Shown here in pieces: positions 43,799 through 52,793 of a stretch of DNA of 59,100 nt. A program made the position numbers and the translations under genes. The notes under the pieces were generated by a model. That model saw only the letters and a program-made list of their open reading frames with translations, did not search any database and had not been told where the DNA came from. Location of the stretch: the NCBI GenBank assembly GCA_016190145.1, contig JACPRD010000115.1, positions 1-59,100 of the forward strand, written 5' to 3'. How positions within the stretch are numbered: the first letter of the stretch is position 1; each line of letters begins with the position of its first letter. The stretch is from Planctomycetota bacterium (GTDB lineage Bacteria > Planctomycetota > MHYJ01 > WSZJ01).

Positions 43799-43828
43799 GA
43801 TCGGCGGCGGCGAAAAAGGGGCAGTGCG

Positions 43829-45358
43829 ATGAGACGGATTCTGGCGGTGGCGGTGATGGCGGCGCTGGCGTCGACGGCGCAGGCGGGGTTCAAGGGCGGG
43901 GTTTACACGAACGCCGAAAAGGGCGTCCGGTTCAGGCTGGGGAAGGGCTGGAAGGTGGGGCCCGCGGAGGAGAACGCGGAGGGTGGCGTCTGTTCGTTCA
44001 TGGACAAGGGCCGGAAGATCGTGGGGATCTTCGCCCACCGGCAGGAGTCGTGGAAGGCGAAGGACCACGCGAAGTGGCGCGCGGACCAGATCGGGGAGGC
44101 AGTCAGTTCGGTTACCTGGGAGCGCGAGGAGAAGCTGGAGAAGGAGCCCGGGGAGTGGCTGCGGGTGGATCTCTCGGTGGATGACGGGGAGAAGACGTGG
44201 CGCACCTCTCACCTGTACGTGGCGAACGGGAAGGACAATTGGGAGCTGGTGCTGCGGTGCGCGGAGGACGACTTCGAGGAGAACGAGAAGCTGCTAGGGG
44301 AGATTCTCGATTCGTTCGAGCTGGGGGAGTTCAAGGACGAGGGGAACGATCCCGAGGAGCCTGCGGAGCCGGACGAGCCGTCCGCGCAGGCGGCCGGGGG
44401 GCGGGTCTGGGTCGACGCGGAGCGCGGGGTGGGGATCCGGGGCGGGAAGGGGTGGACGGTGGTGACGGACCGCGAGAGTTTCAAGCTCGGGAATCCGAAC
44501 GAGGTCTTCGAATTCGCGACGGGGGACGACGAGCTTTCGGTGTGCCTGTGCGAGATGGAGAACGACGCGGACGCGAAGCTGATCGCGGACGAGACGGTGA
44601 AGGCGCTGGGGAAGTCGTTCAAGAAGCAGAAGATGCTGAAGGGAACGGCGCCCGAAGGAACGGAGCGGCGCGACTTCCGGGTGAATAACGGGGACATCGG
44701 CCTGCGGTTCACGATGGTGTTCTTCAATCGCGACGGAAAGGTGTACTGGCTGCAGGCGATCGTGGCCGAGGCAAAGTGGGACGCGGTGAAGGAGGACCTG
44801 GAAGGCTGCGTCGCGAGCCTGAAGATCGGCGACGTATCGGCGCTCGAGGAGGAGGCGAAGAAGGAGCCCGGGGACGAGCCGGTGGTCAAGGAGGTCGACG
44901 AGCCGGGTGCGGGTGAAGGCGAGGAGACGCTTCTGCCCAACCCCTGGGAAGGTTACGGCAAGGGCTCGTGGGTGAAGTACCGGATGGTGAGCGAGGCGGC
45001 GGGCGCTAAGACGGAGATGGAGATGATCTCCACGCTGGTGGACTTCGACGAAGAGTCGTACACGCAGCGGACCGACATGGTGATGAACGGGACGCAGGTG
45101 CCGGGGCAGGAGACGAAGATCAACCGGCGGCAAAAGGTCCCGGCGGGCGGCGGGGACGCGCCGAAGACGGAGGAGGGAGACGAGACGATCACGGTGGCGA
45201 AGGGGGAGTTCGCGTGCCACTGGGTGAAGTCGACTTCGGAGCAGGGGTGGTCAAAAGTCTGGACGAACAAAGACGTGCCGATGGGCACGGTGAAGCTGCA
45301 GACCGAGTACGCGGGTTCGAAGTCCGAGATGGAGTTGCTGGATTTTGAGAAGAAGTAG
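43829..45358 (+). CDS. secreted three-domain protein with tandem PsbP/DUF1795-like repeats
   Basis: 509 residues with a signal peptide (ILAVAVMAALASTAQA). Two homologous modules follow: residues ~25-160 (EKGVRFRLGKGWKVG ... LLGEILDSFELG) and ~190-340 (ERGVGIRGGKGWTVV ... DLEGCVASLKIG), each like the small PsbP/DUF1795 fold. They are joined by acidic E/P-rich linkers. A third domain (about 375-509) starts NPWEGYGKGSWVKYRM and ends in an acidic tail. No catalytic motif is evident. It lies between fabG and the carboxylase operon, with G-rich bases before the ATG. Function unknown. Confidence 0.75.
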   Translation: MRRILAVAVMAALASTAQAGFKGGVYTNAEKGVRFRLGKGWKVGPAEENAEGGVCSFMDKGRKIVGIFAHRQESWKAKDHAKWRADQIGEAVSSVTWEREEKLEKEPGEWLRVDLSVDDGEKTWRTSHLYVANGKDNWELVLRCAEDDFEENEKLLGEILDSFELGEFKDEGNDPEEPAEPDEPSAQAAGGRVWVDAERGVGIRGGKGWTVVTDRESFKLGNPNEVFEFATGDDELSVCLCEMENDADAKLIADETVKALGKSFKKQKMLKGTAPEGTERRDFRVNNGDIGLRFTMVFFNRDGKVYWLQAIVAEAKWDAVKEDLEGCVASLKIGDVSALEEEAKKEPGDEPVVKEVDEPGAGEGEETLLPNPWEGYGKGSWVKYRMVSEAAGAKTEMEMISTLVDFDEESYTQRTDMVMNGTQVPGQETKINRRQKVPAGGGDAPKTEEGDETITVAKGEFACHWVKSTSEQGWSKVWTNKDVPMGTVKLQTEYAGSKSEMELLDFEKK

Positions 45359-45410
45359 GAGGGACCCGGGCCTCGCTTCCGAATTCCTGTCCCACTCCGA
45401 CCCCCTCCGA

Positions 45411-45416
45411 TAGACT
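45411..45416 (+). promoter_or_regulatory. -10 element for the propionyl-CoA carboxylase operon
   Basis: TAGACT, nine bases before the ATG of the carboxyltransferase gene, with no Shine-Dalgarno between. Same spacing and hexamer as upstream of thpR. Confidence 0.45.
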
Positions 45417-45425
45417 CCCTCGCCT

Positions 45426-47018
45426 ATGGCACCCAGAGCGAAGAAGGCCGATCCGGCTCCACCGGCGGCCCCGGCGGCGGACGCGCTGAAACGCCTCGAG
45501 GAAATGAAGAAGAAGGCGCTTCTCGGCGGCGGCGTCGAGCGCGTCGAGAAGCAGCACGCGGCGGGAAAACTGACGGCGCGCGAGCGGGTGGATCTGCTGC
45601 TGGACGAGGGGACGTTCGACGAGCACGGGATGTTCGTGGTGCACCAGTGCGATGCGTTCGGGATGGAGAAGAACCGGATTCCCGGCGACGGCGTGGTGAC
45701 CGGGGTGGGGAAGATCGACGGGCGGCCGGTGGCGGTTTTCTCGCAGGATTTCACGGTGTTCGGCGGATCGCTGGGGCTGGCGCACGCCGGGAAGATCTGC
45801 CGGCTGATGGACCTGGCGATGAAGGTGGGGATGCCGGTGATCGGGCTCAACGACTCCGGAGGCGCGCGGATCCAGGAGGGCGTCGAGTCGCTGGGCGGGT
45901 ACGCGGACATTTTCCTGAGGAACACGCTCGCGAGCGGCGTGGTGCCGCAGGTGAGCGCGATCATGGGCCCGTGCGCGGGAGGCGCCGTCTATTCGCCCGC
46001 GATCACGGACTTCACGTTCATGGTCGAGGGAACGAGCTACATGTTCGTGACGGGCCCGAACGTGATCAGGACGGTCACGCACGAGGAGGTCACGAGCGAA
46101 GCCCTGGGCGGCGCGGCGGTCCACAACGAGACGAGCGGCGTCGCGCATTTCCAGTCGCGCAACGAGGCGGAATGCCTGCAGGGGATCCGGCGGCTGCTCT
46201 CTTACGTGCCGCAGAACAACCTCGAGGAAGCGCCCGCCACGGCGTGCGACGACCCGCCGGACCGGCGCGAGGAGAAGCTGAACCGGATCATTCCGGAGGA
46301 CGTGAAGAAGCCGTACGACATGAAGGACGTGATCGAACGCGTGGTCGATCCGGGCAGCTTCTACGAGACGGCGGCGAAGTTCGCGCCCAACATCGTCACG
46401 GGGTTCGCGCGTTTCGCGGGACGGAGCGTCGGCATCGTGGCGCAGCAGCCCGCGGTGCTGGCGGGATGCCTGGACATCGCGAGTTCCGTGAAAGGCGCGC
46501 GGTTCGTGCGGTTCTGCGACGCGTTTAACATCCCGCTCGTGACGTTCGAGGACGTGCCCGGCTTCCTGCCCGGCGTCGCGCAGGAGCACGGCGGGATCAT
46601 CCGGAACGGCGCGAAACTCCTCTACGCCTACTGCGAAGCCACGGTCCCGAAGATCACCGTGATCACGCGCAAGGCCTACGGCGGCGCGTACGACGTCATG
46701 TCGTCGAAGCACGTCCGCGGCGACGTCAACCTCGCGTGGCCGACGGCGGAAATTGCGGTCATGGGGGCGGAAGGGGCGGTCAACATCCTCTTCAAGCGCG
46801 AGATCGAGGCCGCGAAGGATCCCGACGCCGAACGCGCCCGCCTCGTCGCGGAGTACCGGGAACGCTTCGCCAATCCCTACATCGCCGCCGGGAAGGGTTA
46901 CGTGGACAAGGTGATCGAGCCCGCGGGGACGCGCGGGGAGATCTGCCGGGCGCTGGAGCTGCTGCGGAACAAGCGCGAGAGCGTGCCGGCGAAGAAGCAC
47001 GGGAACATCCCTCTTTGA
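45426..47018 (+). CDS. pccB: propionyl-CoA carboxylase beta (carboxyltransferase) subunit
   Basis: 530 residues. Transfers the carboxyl group from biotin to propionyl-CoA to make methylmalonyl-CoA. Conserved stretches: [75 protein letters not shown] and [19 protein letters not shown]. The propionyl rather than acetyl preference is inferred from the mutase and epimerase downstream. A methylmalonyl-CoA decarboxylase role is an alternative, but no sodium-pump membrane subunit is present. Its stop overlaps the biotin carboxylase start. Confidence 0.93.
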   Translation: MAPRAKKADPAPPAAPAADALKRLEEMKKKALLGGGVERVEKQHAAGKLTARERVDLLLDEGTFDEHGMFVVHQCDAFGMEKNRIPGDGVVTGVGKIDGRPVAVFSQDFTVFGGSLGLAHAGKICRLMDLAMKVGMPVIGLNDSGGARIQEGVESLGGYADIFLRNTLASGVVPQVSAIMGPCAGGAVYSPAITDFTFMVEGTSYMFVTGPNVIRTVTHEEVTSEALGGAAVHNETSGVAHFQSRNEAECLQGIRRLLSYVPQNNLEEAPATACDDPPDRREEKLNRIIPEDVKKPYDMKDVIERVVDPGSFYETAAKFAPNIVTGFARFAGRSVGIVAQQPAVLAGCLDIASSVKGARFVRFCDAFNIPLVTFEDVPGFLPGVAQEHGGIIRNGAKLLYAYCEATVPKITVITRKAYGGAYDVMSSKHVRGDVNLAWPTAEIAVMGAEGAVNILFKREIEAAKDPDAERARLVAEYRERFANPYIAAGKGYVDKVIEPAGTRGEICRALELLRNKRESVPAKKHGNIPL

Positions 47019-48523
47019 AGCCGCGGAAGATCCGGAAGCTGCTCGTGGCGAACCGCGGGGAAATCGCGGTCCGGGTGATGCGTTCCGCGTGCGAGATGGG
47101 GATCCGGACCGTGGCGGTCTATTCGGACGCCGACGAGTGGGCGCCGCACGTCCAGATGGCCGACGAGGCGTACCGCATCGGGCCGCCGCCGGCGAAGGAG
47201 TCGTACCTCAAGGCGGCGCTGATCGTCGAGACGGCGAGGAAGTCGGGCGCCGACGCGATCCACCCGGGCTACGGATTCCTGTCCGAGAACGCGGGGTTCG
47301 CGACCCTCTGCGAGCGCGCGGGCGTCACGTTCGTCGGCCCCTCCGCCGCCTCCATCGACGCCATCGGCAACAAGGTCAACGCCCGCCGCCTCGCCGCGCA
47401 ATCCGGCGTCCCCATCGTTCCCGGCCTCGACCGCGCCGCGGCCGAGGGCGAAGACCTCACGGCCATCGCGCGCAGAATCGGATTCCCTGTGCTCGTCAAG
47501 GCCGCCGCCGGCGGCGGCGGGCGGGGCATGCGCATCGTCCGCGAGCCGAAAGACCTCGCGAAAAACCTGCGGGACGCGCGCGGGGAAGCGGCGGCGGCGT
47601 TCGGCGACGGAAACGTCTTCATCGAGCGCTACGTCGACCGCCCGCGGCACGTCGAGGTCCAGGTGTTCGGCGACCGCGCGGGCAACGTCGTGCACCTGAA
47701 CGAGCGCGAGTGCTCGATCCAGCGCCGGCACCAGAAGCTCGTCGAGGAGTCCCCGAGCTGCGCGGTCGACGCGAAGCTGCGCGCGCGGATGGGCGAGACC
47801 GCCGTGCGGCTCGCGAAGGCGGTGAAGTACTTCAGCGCGGGAACGATGGAGTTCCTCCTCGACCCGAAGGGCAACTTCTACTTTCTGGAAATGAACACGC
47901 GCCTCCAGGTCGAGCACCCCGTGACCGAAATGACCACGGGCACCGACCTCGTCAAGGCGCAGATCGCCGTCGCCGAAGGCGCTCCGCTTCCCTGGAAACA
48001 GGACGCGCTCGTTCCCCGCGGCCACGCCATCGAGGCCCGGATCACGGCCGAGGACCCGTTCGCGAATTTCGCTCCTCAGGCGGGGGAGATCCTCGGACTG
48101 GACGCGCCTTCGGGCCCGCACGTCCGCTGGGACGCGGGCATCCGCGAAGGCGGGACCATCCCGATGTTCTACGACTCGATGATCGCGAAGCTCGTCGCCT
48201 GGGGGCGCGACCGCGCCGAGGCGATCGTGCGGCTGCGCCGCGCGCTCGCGGAGCTGGTCGTCGTCGGGGTCCCGACGCTCGTGCCGTTCCACCTGCACCT
48301 CCTCGCCGACCGCCGCTTCCTCAGGGGCGACTTCGACACCGGCTTCGTCGAGCGGGAGTTTTCGATGTCGGTCCTGGACCGGCCGCGCATGGCGGAGGCG
48401 GCGGCGATCGCGGCGGTGCTGGAATACCGGAGGCGGAGGCAGGAGACGCCGGCCGCGGGCGGAAACGGGGCGGGGCCGACGGGCTGGCGGCGGAACGCGA
48501 TCCGGGAGGGGCTCCGGAAATGA
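47015..48523 (+). CDS. biotin carboxylase subunit of propionyl-CoA carboxylase
   Basis: 502 residues. ATP-dependent carboxylation of biotin. ATP-grasp motifs: [66 protein letters not shown] and [13 protein letters not shown]. The C-terminal ~50 residues are a low-complexity tail, and the biotinyl domain is encoded separately. The start is the TTG at 47015, overlapping the pccB stop (TTGA), placing LVANRGE at the standard distance. Confidence 0.93.
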   Translation: MKPRKIRKLLVANRGEIAVRVMRSACEMGIRTVAVYSDADEWAPHVQMADEAYRIGPPPAKESYLKAALIVETARKSGADAIHPGYGFLSENAGFATLCERAGVTFVGPSAASIDAIGNKVNARRLAAQSGVPIVPGLDRAAAEGEDLTAIARRIGFPVLVKAAAGGGGRGMRIVREPKDLAKNLRDARGEAAAAFGDGNVFIERYVDRPRHVEVQVFGDRAGNVVHLNERECSIQRRHQKLVEESPSCAVDAKLRARMGETAVRLAKAVKYFSAGTMEFLLDPKGNFYFLEMNTRLQVEHPVTEMTTGTDLVKAQIAVAEGAPLPWKQDALVPRGHAIEARITAEDPFANFAPQAGEILGLDAPSGPHVRWDAGIREGGTIPMFYDSMIAKLVAWGRDRAEAIVRLRRALAELVVVGVPTLVPFHLHLLADRRFLRGDFDTGFVEREFSMSVLDRPRMAEAAAIAAVLEYRRRRQETPAAGGNGAGPTGWRRNAIREGLRK

Positions 48524-49023
48524 GATTCGCGCTGAGGCACGGGGCGGAACGGATCGAGCTCGAGGTGGAGGAGGAGGCGGGGGGGTACCGGGTGTCCGAC
48601 GGGAAGCGGACGTGGCACGTCAGGATCGAGGAGCGGCGCGGGGCGGTCCGCACGGTGCAGGTGGACGACGCGCGGCACCGGGTGGGCGTGATGCGCAAGG
48701 GCGAGGCCTGGGACATCGTGCTCGAGGGGATCAACCACGAATTCATCGCGCGGGAGGCGCGGTTCGAGAAGCTGCTCGAGCTCCAGAAGGACCGCGCGGC
48801 GGTTTCGGCGAAGGCCGAGATCCGGGCGCCGATTCCGGGGCTCGTGACGAACGTGCTGAAGAAGGCCGGGGATACCGTGGCGGAGGGGGAGCCGGTGCTG
48901 ATCCTGTCGGCGATGAAGCTCGAGAACGAGATCCGGTCGCCGCGCGGGGGGCGGGTGATCGAGGTCCGGGCGAAGGCGGGGGCGGCGGTGGAGAAGGGGG
49001 AGATGCTGGCCATCGTCGAATGA
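48520..49023 (+). CDS. biotin carboxyl carrier protein of the acyl-CoA carboxylase
   Basis: 167 residues. The C-terminal half is a biotinyl domain with the attachment lysine in LSAMKLENEI and the hairpin APIPGLVTNVLKKAGDTV. The N-terminal ~90 residues form a beta-rich bridging domain as in three-subunit propionyl-CoA carboxylases. The ATG overlaps the biotin carboxylase stop (ATGA). Completes the three-gene carboxylase operon. Confidence 0.93.
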   Translation: MRFALRHGAERIELEVEEEAGGYRVSDGKRTWHVRIEERRGAVRTVQVDDARHRVGVMRKGEAWDIVLEGINHEFIAREARFEKLLELQKDRAAVSAKAEIRAPIPGLVTNVLKKAGDTVAEGEPVLILSAMKLENEIRSPRGGRVIEVRAKAGAAVEKGEMLAIVE

Positions 49024-49035
49024 AGGCTGGGGAGC

Positions 49036-49077
49036 GGGTTCGTTCCTCGTTCCTCGTTACTCGTTGCTCGTTTCGCG
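49036..49077. repeat. heptamer array before the mutase gene
   Basis: Six units: GGGTTCG, TTCCTCG, TTCCTCG, TTACTCG, TTGCTCG, TTTCGCG. Closely similar in sequence to the array at 37974-38008. It fills most of the gap between the carrier protein and mutase genes. Confidence 0.7.
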
Positions 49078-49131
49078 CGGCGGACGGGTAATTCTCTTTC
49101 CGTGGCCTGGCGGCCGGGGTTTGATGGGGGA

Positions 49132-50706
49132 ATGAGCCAGGCGCCGAAGGACACGCGACAGAGCACCAGCGGGATTCCGATTCCACTGGCGGCACAGCCG
49201 CCCGCGCGGCCGCCGGAGCTTTCGAAGCCCGGCGAATTCCCGTTCACCCGCGGAATCCACCCCGGAATGTATCGGGCGCGGCTGTGGACGATGCGGCAGT
49301 ACAGCGGATTCGGGAGCGCCGAGGAGACGAACCGGCGGTTCCGGTTTCTGCTCGAGAAGGGGCAGACGGGGCTGTCGTGCGCGTTCGACCTGCCGACGCA
49401 GATGGGGCTGGACGCGGACGATCCGATGGCCGAGGGAGAGGTGGGAAAGGTCGGGGTCTCGGTCTGTTCGGTCGAGGACATGCGGGTTCTGCTGGAAGGG
49501 ATCCCGATGGACCGCGTGTCGCTCTCGATGACGATCAACGCGACGGCCGGGATCCTGCTGGCGATGGTGGCCGTGGCCTCCGAGGAGCGGGGGATCGCCG
49601 CGGAGAAGCTGTCGGGGACCGTCCAGAACGACGTGCTCAAGGAGTACATCGCGCGGGGGACCTACATCTATCCGCCGGTCCCGAGCCTTCGGCTGGCGAC
49701 CGACATCATCGAGCACTGCGTGACGTCGATGCCCAGATGGAACCCGATCTCGATTTCCGGGTACCACATCCGTGAAGCGGGTTCCACCGCGGCCCAGGAG
49801 ATCGCGTTCACGCTCGCCAACGGCGCCGAGTACATGACGCACTGCGTCAAACGCGGCCTCGATCCGAACGCCGTCGGACGCCAGATCTCGTTCTTCTTCA
49901 ACGCACACAACAACCTGCTGGAGGAGGTCGCCAAGTTCCGCGCGGCGCGCCGCCTCTGGGCCGGACTCATGAAAGACCGCTTCGGCGCGGACGACCCGCG
50001 CGCGCAGGCCCTCCGCTTCCATGCCCAGACCGCCGGCTCGACCCTCACCGCCCGCGAACCCGAGAACAACGTGACGCGCGTCGCCCTGCAGGCGATGGCC
50101 GCCGTCCTCGGCGGCTGCCAGTCCCTTCACACGAACTCCCGCGACGAGGCCCTGTCGCTCCCCACCGAAGACTCCGTCCGCATCGCCCTCCGGACCCAGC
50201 AGATCCTCGCGCACGAGACTGGCGTCGCGGAAGTCGCGGATCCCCTCGGCGGGTCGTGGTTCGTGGAGTCGATGACGGACGCGCTGGAGAGGTCTTCGCG
50301 GGAGATTCTCGCGCGCGTAGACGCCGCGGGGGGTGCGGTCGCCGCGATCCAGGCGGGGCTCGTGCAGCGGGAGATCGAGAAGGCGGCGTACGAGGCGCAG
50401 CTCGCGCTCGAACGTAAGGAGGCGGTGGTGGTCGGGGTGAATGCGTACGCCGAGGAAGCGGAGGCGGGAATTCCGAGGTTGCGCATCGACCCGAAGATCC
50501 GGGCGCGACAGGCGAAGAAGCTTGCGGCACTTCGGAAAAGACGCGGCGCGGGGGCGAATGGCGCGCTGCGTGTCCTGCGTGAGGTGGCGCGCGGAAGCGG
50601 GAACCTGATGGAGCCGATCGCGGCGGCGGTGCGCGCGCGGGCGACGCTCGGCGAAATCTGCGGAGCGATGGGGGAGACCTTCGGGAAGTACAGGCCGCCG
50701 AAGTAG
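49132..50706 (+). CDS. methylmalonyl-CoA mutase large subunit (substrate-binding barrel only)
   Basis: 524 residues. Interconverts (R)-methylmalonyl-CoA and succinyl-CoA. TIM-barrel motifs: TMRQYSGFGSAEETN with the Tyr typical of methylmalonyl-CoA mutase (isobutyryl-CoA mutase has Phe), AFDLPTQMG, VQNDVLKEYIARGTYIYPP, the Arg in PSLRLATDI, ISISGYHIREAGSTA. The cobalamin-binding C-terminal domain is missing, so a separate small subunit is required and is not in this window; nor is MeaB. I chose the ATG at 49132; a GTG thirty bases earlier is possible. Confidence 0.92.
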   Translation: MSQAPKDTRQSTSGIPIPLAAQPPARPPELSKPGEFPFTRGIHPGMYRARLWTMRQYSGFGSAEETNRRFRFLLEKGQTGLSCAFDLPTQMGLDADDPMAEGEVGKVGVSVCSVEDMRVLLEGIPMDRVSLSMTINATAGILLAMVAVASEERGIAAEKLSGTVQNDVLKEYIARGTYIYPPVPSLRLATDIIEHCVTSMPRWNPISISGYHIREAGSTAAQEIAFTLANGAEYMTHCVKRGLDPNAVGRQISFFFNAHNNLLEEVAKFRAARRLWAGLMKDRFGADDPRAQALRFHAQTAGSTLTAREPENNVTRVALQAMAAVLGGCQSLHTNSRDEALSLPTEDSVRIALRTQQILAHETGVAEVADPLGGSWFVESMTDALERSSREILARVDAAGGAVAAIQAGLVQREIEKAAYEAQLALERKEAVVVGVNAYAEEAEAGIPRLRIDPKIRARQAKKLAALRKRRGAGANGALRVLREVARGSGNLMEPIAAAVRARATLGEICGAMGETFGKYRPPK

Positions 50707-50711
50707 GGCCC

Positions 50712-51983
50712 CTACATCGTCCTGTGGACCCAGACGAGAACGCCGAGGGCGACGAGGCAGGTGGCGCCCAGGGCGATGGCGACCGCGCGCCGCGTCGAGG
50801 GGCTCGAGAGCACGATGACGATTCCGAGTTTTACGAGCGTGTTCGAGATTCCCGCGAGGAGGATGCTGACGGCGCCGTCGTGAAAGGTCATCTTCCCGTC
50901 TTTCGTCATGTTCGCCATCGAGAGGGTGACGGCGTCCATGTCGGAGAGGCCTGAGAGGAAGGCCGCGACAAAGGACCCGGCCGGGCCGAGCTTCTGGGCG
51001 ATCTTGAACACCATGCCGATGATCAGGAACACCAGAGCGAACTTGATGGCCGGCATCAACTCGACGGGGTTTTTGTAAGTGACGACCCCCGTTTCGCCCG
51101 CCGAGGCGGTCGAAGCGGAGCGGCGATACAGGATGGCGGCAGCGCCGATCGAGAAGACCAGCAGGATGCCGACCGGTTGGGCGAGCGCGAATGCGAAGGA
51201 ACGGTTCACGACGACGGCCTCGACCCAGACCCGCACCCAGAGGACCGCGCACGCGGCGACGATCGCGAGCGCGCACGCCGTCGAAAGCGACGGCGACTCC
51301 CGGCTGCGCTTGCTGAAGGAAAGCGTGACGGCCGTCGAGGAGACCATCCCTCCGACCAGACCGGCCAGGCCGGTGCCAGTCCGCGGGCCCACGATCCGCG
51401 TCAGGATGTACCCCGCGAAGCCGATTCCGGAGATCAGCACGACCATCAGCCACGTCTTGTAGAAGTTGACCCCGTACCAGTCCTGGCCGAACGGCCGGTC
51501 GGGAATGAGCGGCAGGATGATCACCGAGATCACCCCGAACTTCAGCGCGGCGGCGAGATCACGCTCGGGAAGCGTCTGCGCGAACAGCCGCAGCTGGTCC
51601 TTGCCCGCGAGCAGCGTGGTCATCACGAGGCAGATGCTCGCCGCCTCCAGGATCATCCCGCGACCGCATGCCGCACCCAGGAGGAAGGTCAACAGGTACG
51701 CCGCCTCCGTCGTGATCCCGTAAAACCCCTCCTTCGTCGAGCGCCAGTACGCCACGGTCGCGATGGCCGCCACCCCGAGGAATCCGCCGAACAGGAGGAT
51801 GTTTCCCTCGACGACCGCGCAGAGGAACCCGGTGAGCGAACAGATTGGAAACGTCCGGATCCCTGCGAACGAGGGTCGCTTGTCGTCGTGCGCCGACTTC
51901 TCGCGCTCCAGGCCCACGGACAGGCCCAGCACCAGCGCGACGCCGGCGCGGAAAAAGAAAACCGCCTGGGGGGTATCGAACAC
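50712..51983 (-). CDS. MgtC/SapB-like plus DUF4010 membrane protein
   Basis: 423 residues with about a dozen membrane helices. The N-terminal part has the MgtC/SapB signature (LVLGLSVGLEREK, FAGIRTFPICSLTGFL); the second part is the DUF4010 transmembrane region (GLAGLVGGMVSSTAVTLSFSKRS, SGLSDMDAVTLSMA). Such proteins are linked to ion or magnesium homeostasis, with unknown mechanism. GTG start. It is convergent with the mutase gene and divergent from the epimerase, so it interrupts the propionate pathway on the opposite strand. Confidence 0.85.
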   Translation of the reverse strand: MFDTPQAVFFFRAGVALVLGLSVGLEREKSAHDDKRPSFAGIRTFPICSLTGFLCAVVEGNILLFGGFLGVAAIATVAYWRSTKEGFYGITTEAAYLLTFLLGAACGRGMILEAASICLVMTTLLAGKDQLRLFAQTLPERDLAAALKFGVISVIILPLIPDRPFGQDWYGVNFYKTWLMVVLISGIGFAGYILTRIVGPRTGTGLAGLVGGMVSSTAVTLSFSKRSRESPSLSTACALAIVAACAVLWVRVWVEAVVVNRSFAFALAQPVGILLVFSIGAAAILYRRSASTASAGETGVVTYKNPVELMPAIKFALVFLIIGMVFKIAQKLGPAGSFVAAFLSGLSDMDAVTLSMANMTKDGKMTFHDGAVSILLAGISNTLVKLGIVIVLSSPSTRRAVAIALGATCLVALGVLVWVHRTM

Positions 51984-52040
51984 GCGCCCTGAGTGAAGCG
52001 GATTTTACCGGGTCGCGCAAGCCGCGGCGCCGCGCGCGGC

Positions 52041-52046
52041 TATAAT
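52041..52046 (+). promoter_or_regulatory. -10 element for methylmalonyl-CoA epimerase, leaderless configuration
   Basis: A perfect TATAAT six bases before the ATG, with no Shine-Dalgarno. Transcription would be expected to start at or next to the A of the start codon. Confidence 0.55.
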
Positions 52047-52052
52047 CCGCCC

Positions 52053-52460
52053 ATGTCGCCGTCCTCCTTCAGCCACGTCGGGATCGCCGTCCGGAACATC
52101 GAGGACGCCCTTCCGTTCTACAGGCACCTCGAGCCGGAGGCGCGCGTGGAGATCGAGGCAGTTCCGGATCTCAAGGTCCGCGTCGCGAAAATCCACCTGT
52201 CGAATGCGTGCCTCGAACTCATCGAGCCGCAGGCCGGCGAAACCGCGATCACCCGCTTCCTGGAAAAACGCGGCGAGGGCATCCATCACATCTGCCTCGG
52301 CGTCCCCGACGTCGACGCCGCGACGAAGGACCTTCTCGCCCGCGGCTACCATCCCGTCTTCCCGCAGGCGATGGACGGCTCAGGAAACACCCGCGTGAAC
52401 TTCCTCAGCCCCAAGGACACCCACGGGGTCCTGATCGAAATCAACTCGCCCAGACCCTGA
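52053..52460 (+). CDS. mce: methylmalonyl-CoA epimerase
   Basis: 135 residues. Converts the (S) product of propionyl-CoA carboxylase to the (R) form used by the mutase. Vicinal-oxygen-chelate fold with metal ligands in FSHVGIAVRN, GIHHICLGVPDV and GVLIEI and the ELIEP strand. Length is typical. It is probably leaderless and has its own promoter, although it belongs functionally with the carboxylase and mutase genes. Confidence 0.94.
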   Translation: MSPSSFSHVGIAVRNIEDALPFYRHLEPEARVEIEAVPDLKVRVAKIHLSNACLELIEPQAGETAITRFLEKRGEGIHHICLGVPDVDAATKDLLARGYHPVFPQAMDGSGNTRVNFLSPKDTHGVLIEINSPRP

Positions 52461-52477
52461 CTCCTCCTAGCTTTTTG

Positions 52478-52505
52478 TTGCGTCCGAAAAACGCGTCCCT
52501 ATAAT
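52478..52505 (+). promoter_or_regulatory. acpP promoter
   Basis: TTGCGT (52478-52483), a 16-base spacer and a perfect TATAAT (52500-52505). An alternative -35, TTGTTG, gives a 19-base spacer. Unlike several neighbours, the gene then has a leader of about 35 bases and a good Shine-Dalgarno (GGAGG, six bases before the ATG), consistent with high expression. Confidence 0.65.
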
Positions 52506-52547
52506 ACTCGCTTCAACTTTTGACCCCGTCACAGCTGGAGGCTTCGC

Positions 52548-52793
52548 ATGCCGTCGACGCAGGAAATCCAGGACAAGGTGATTGAGATCGTCTGCAAGCA
52601 GCTCGGCGTCGGGAAGGAGAAGGTGACGCCGCAGACCTCGTTTGTAAACGACCTCGGGGCGGATTCCCTCGACACGGTGGAACTCGTCATGGAGATCGAA
52701 GACGCGTTCGACCTCTCGATCCCCGACGAGGAAGCCGAGAAGATCCAGACCGTGGGCGACGCGATCAACTACATTCAGAAGAACGCAAAGTAG
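52548..52793 (+). CDS. acpP: acyl carrier protein
   Basis: 81 residues, very acidic. The phosphopantetheine serine is in [18 protein letters not shown]. It carries acyl intermediates of fatty-acid synthesis. It is directly followed by fabF with no gap. The acpP-fabF pair is separated by about 9 kb from the plsX-fabH-fabD-fabG block. Confidence 0.97.
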   Translation: MPSTQEIQDKVIEIVCKQLGVGKEKVTPQTSFVNDLGADSLDTVELVMEIEDAFDLSIPDEEAEKIQTVGDAINYIQKNAK

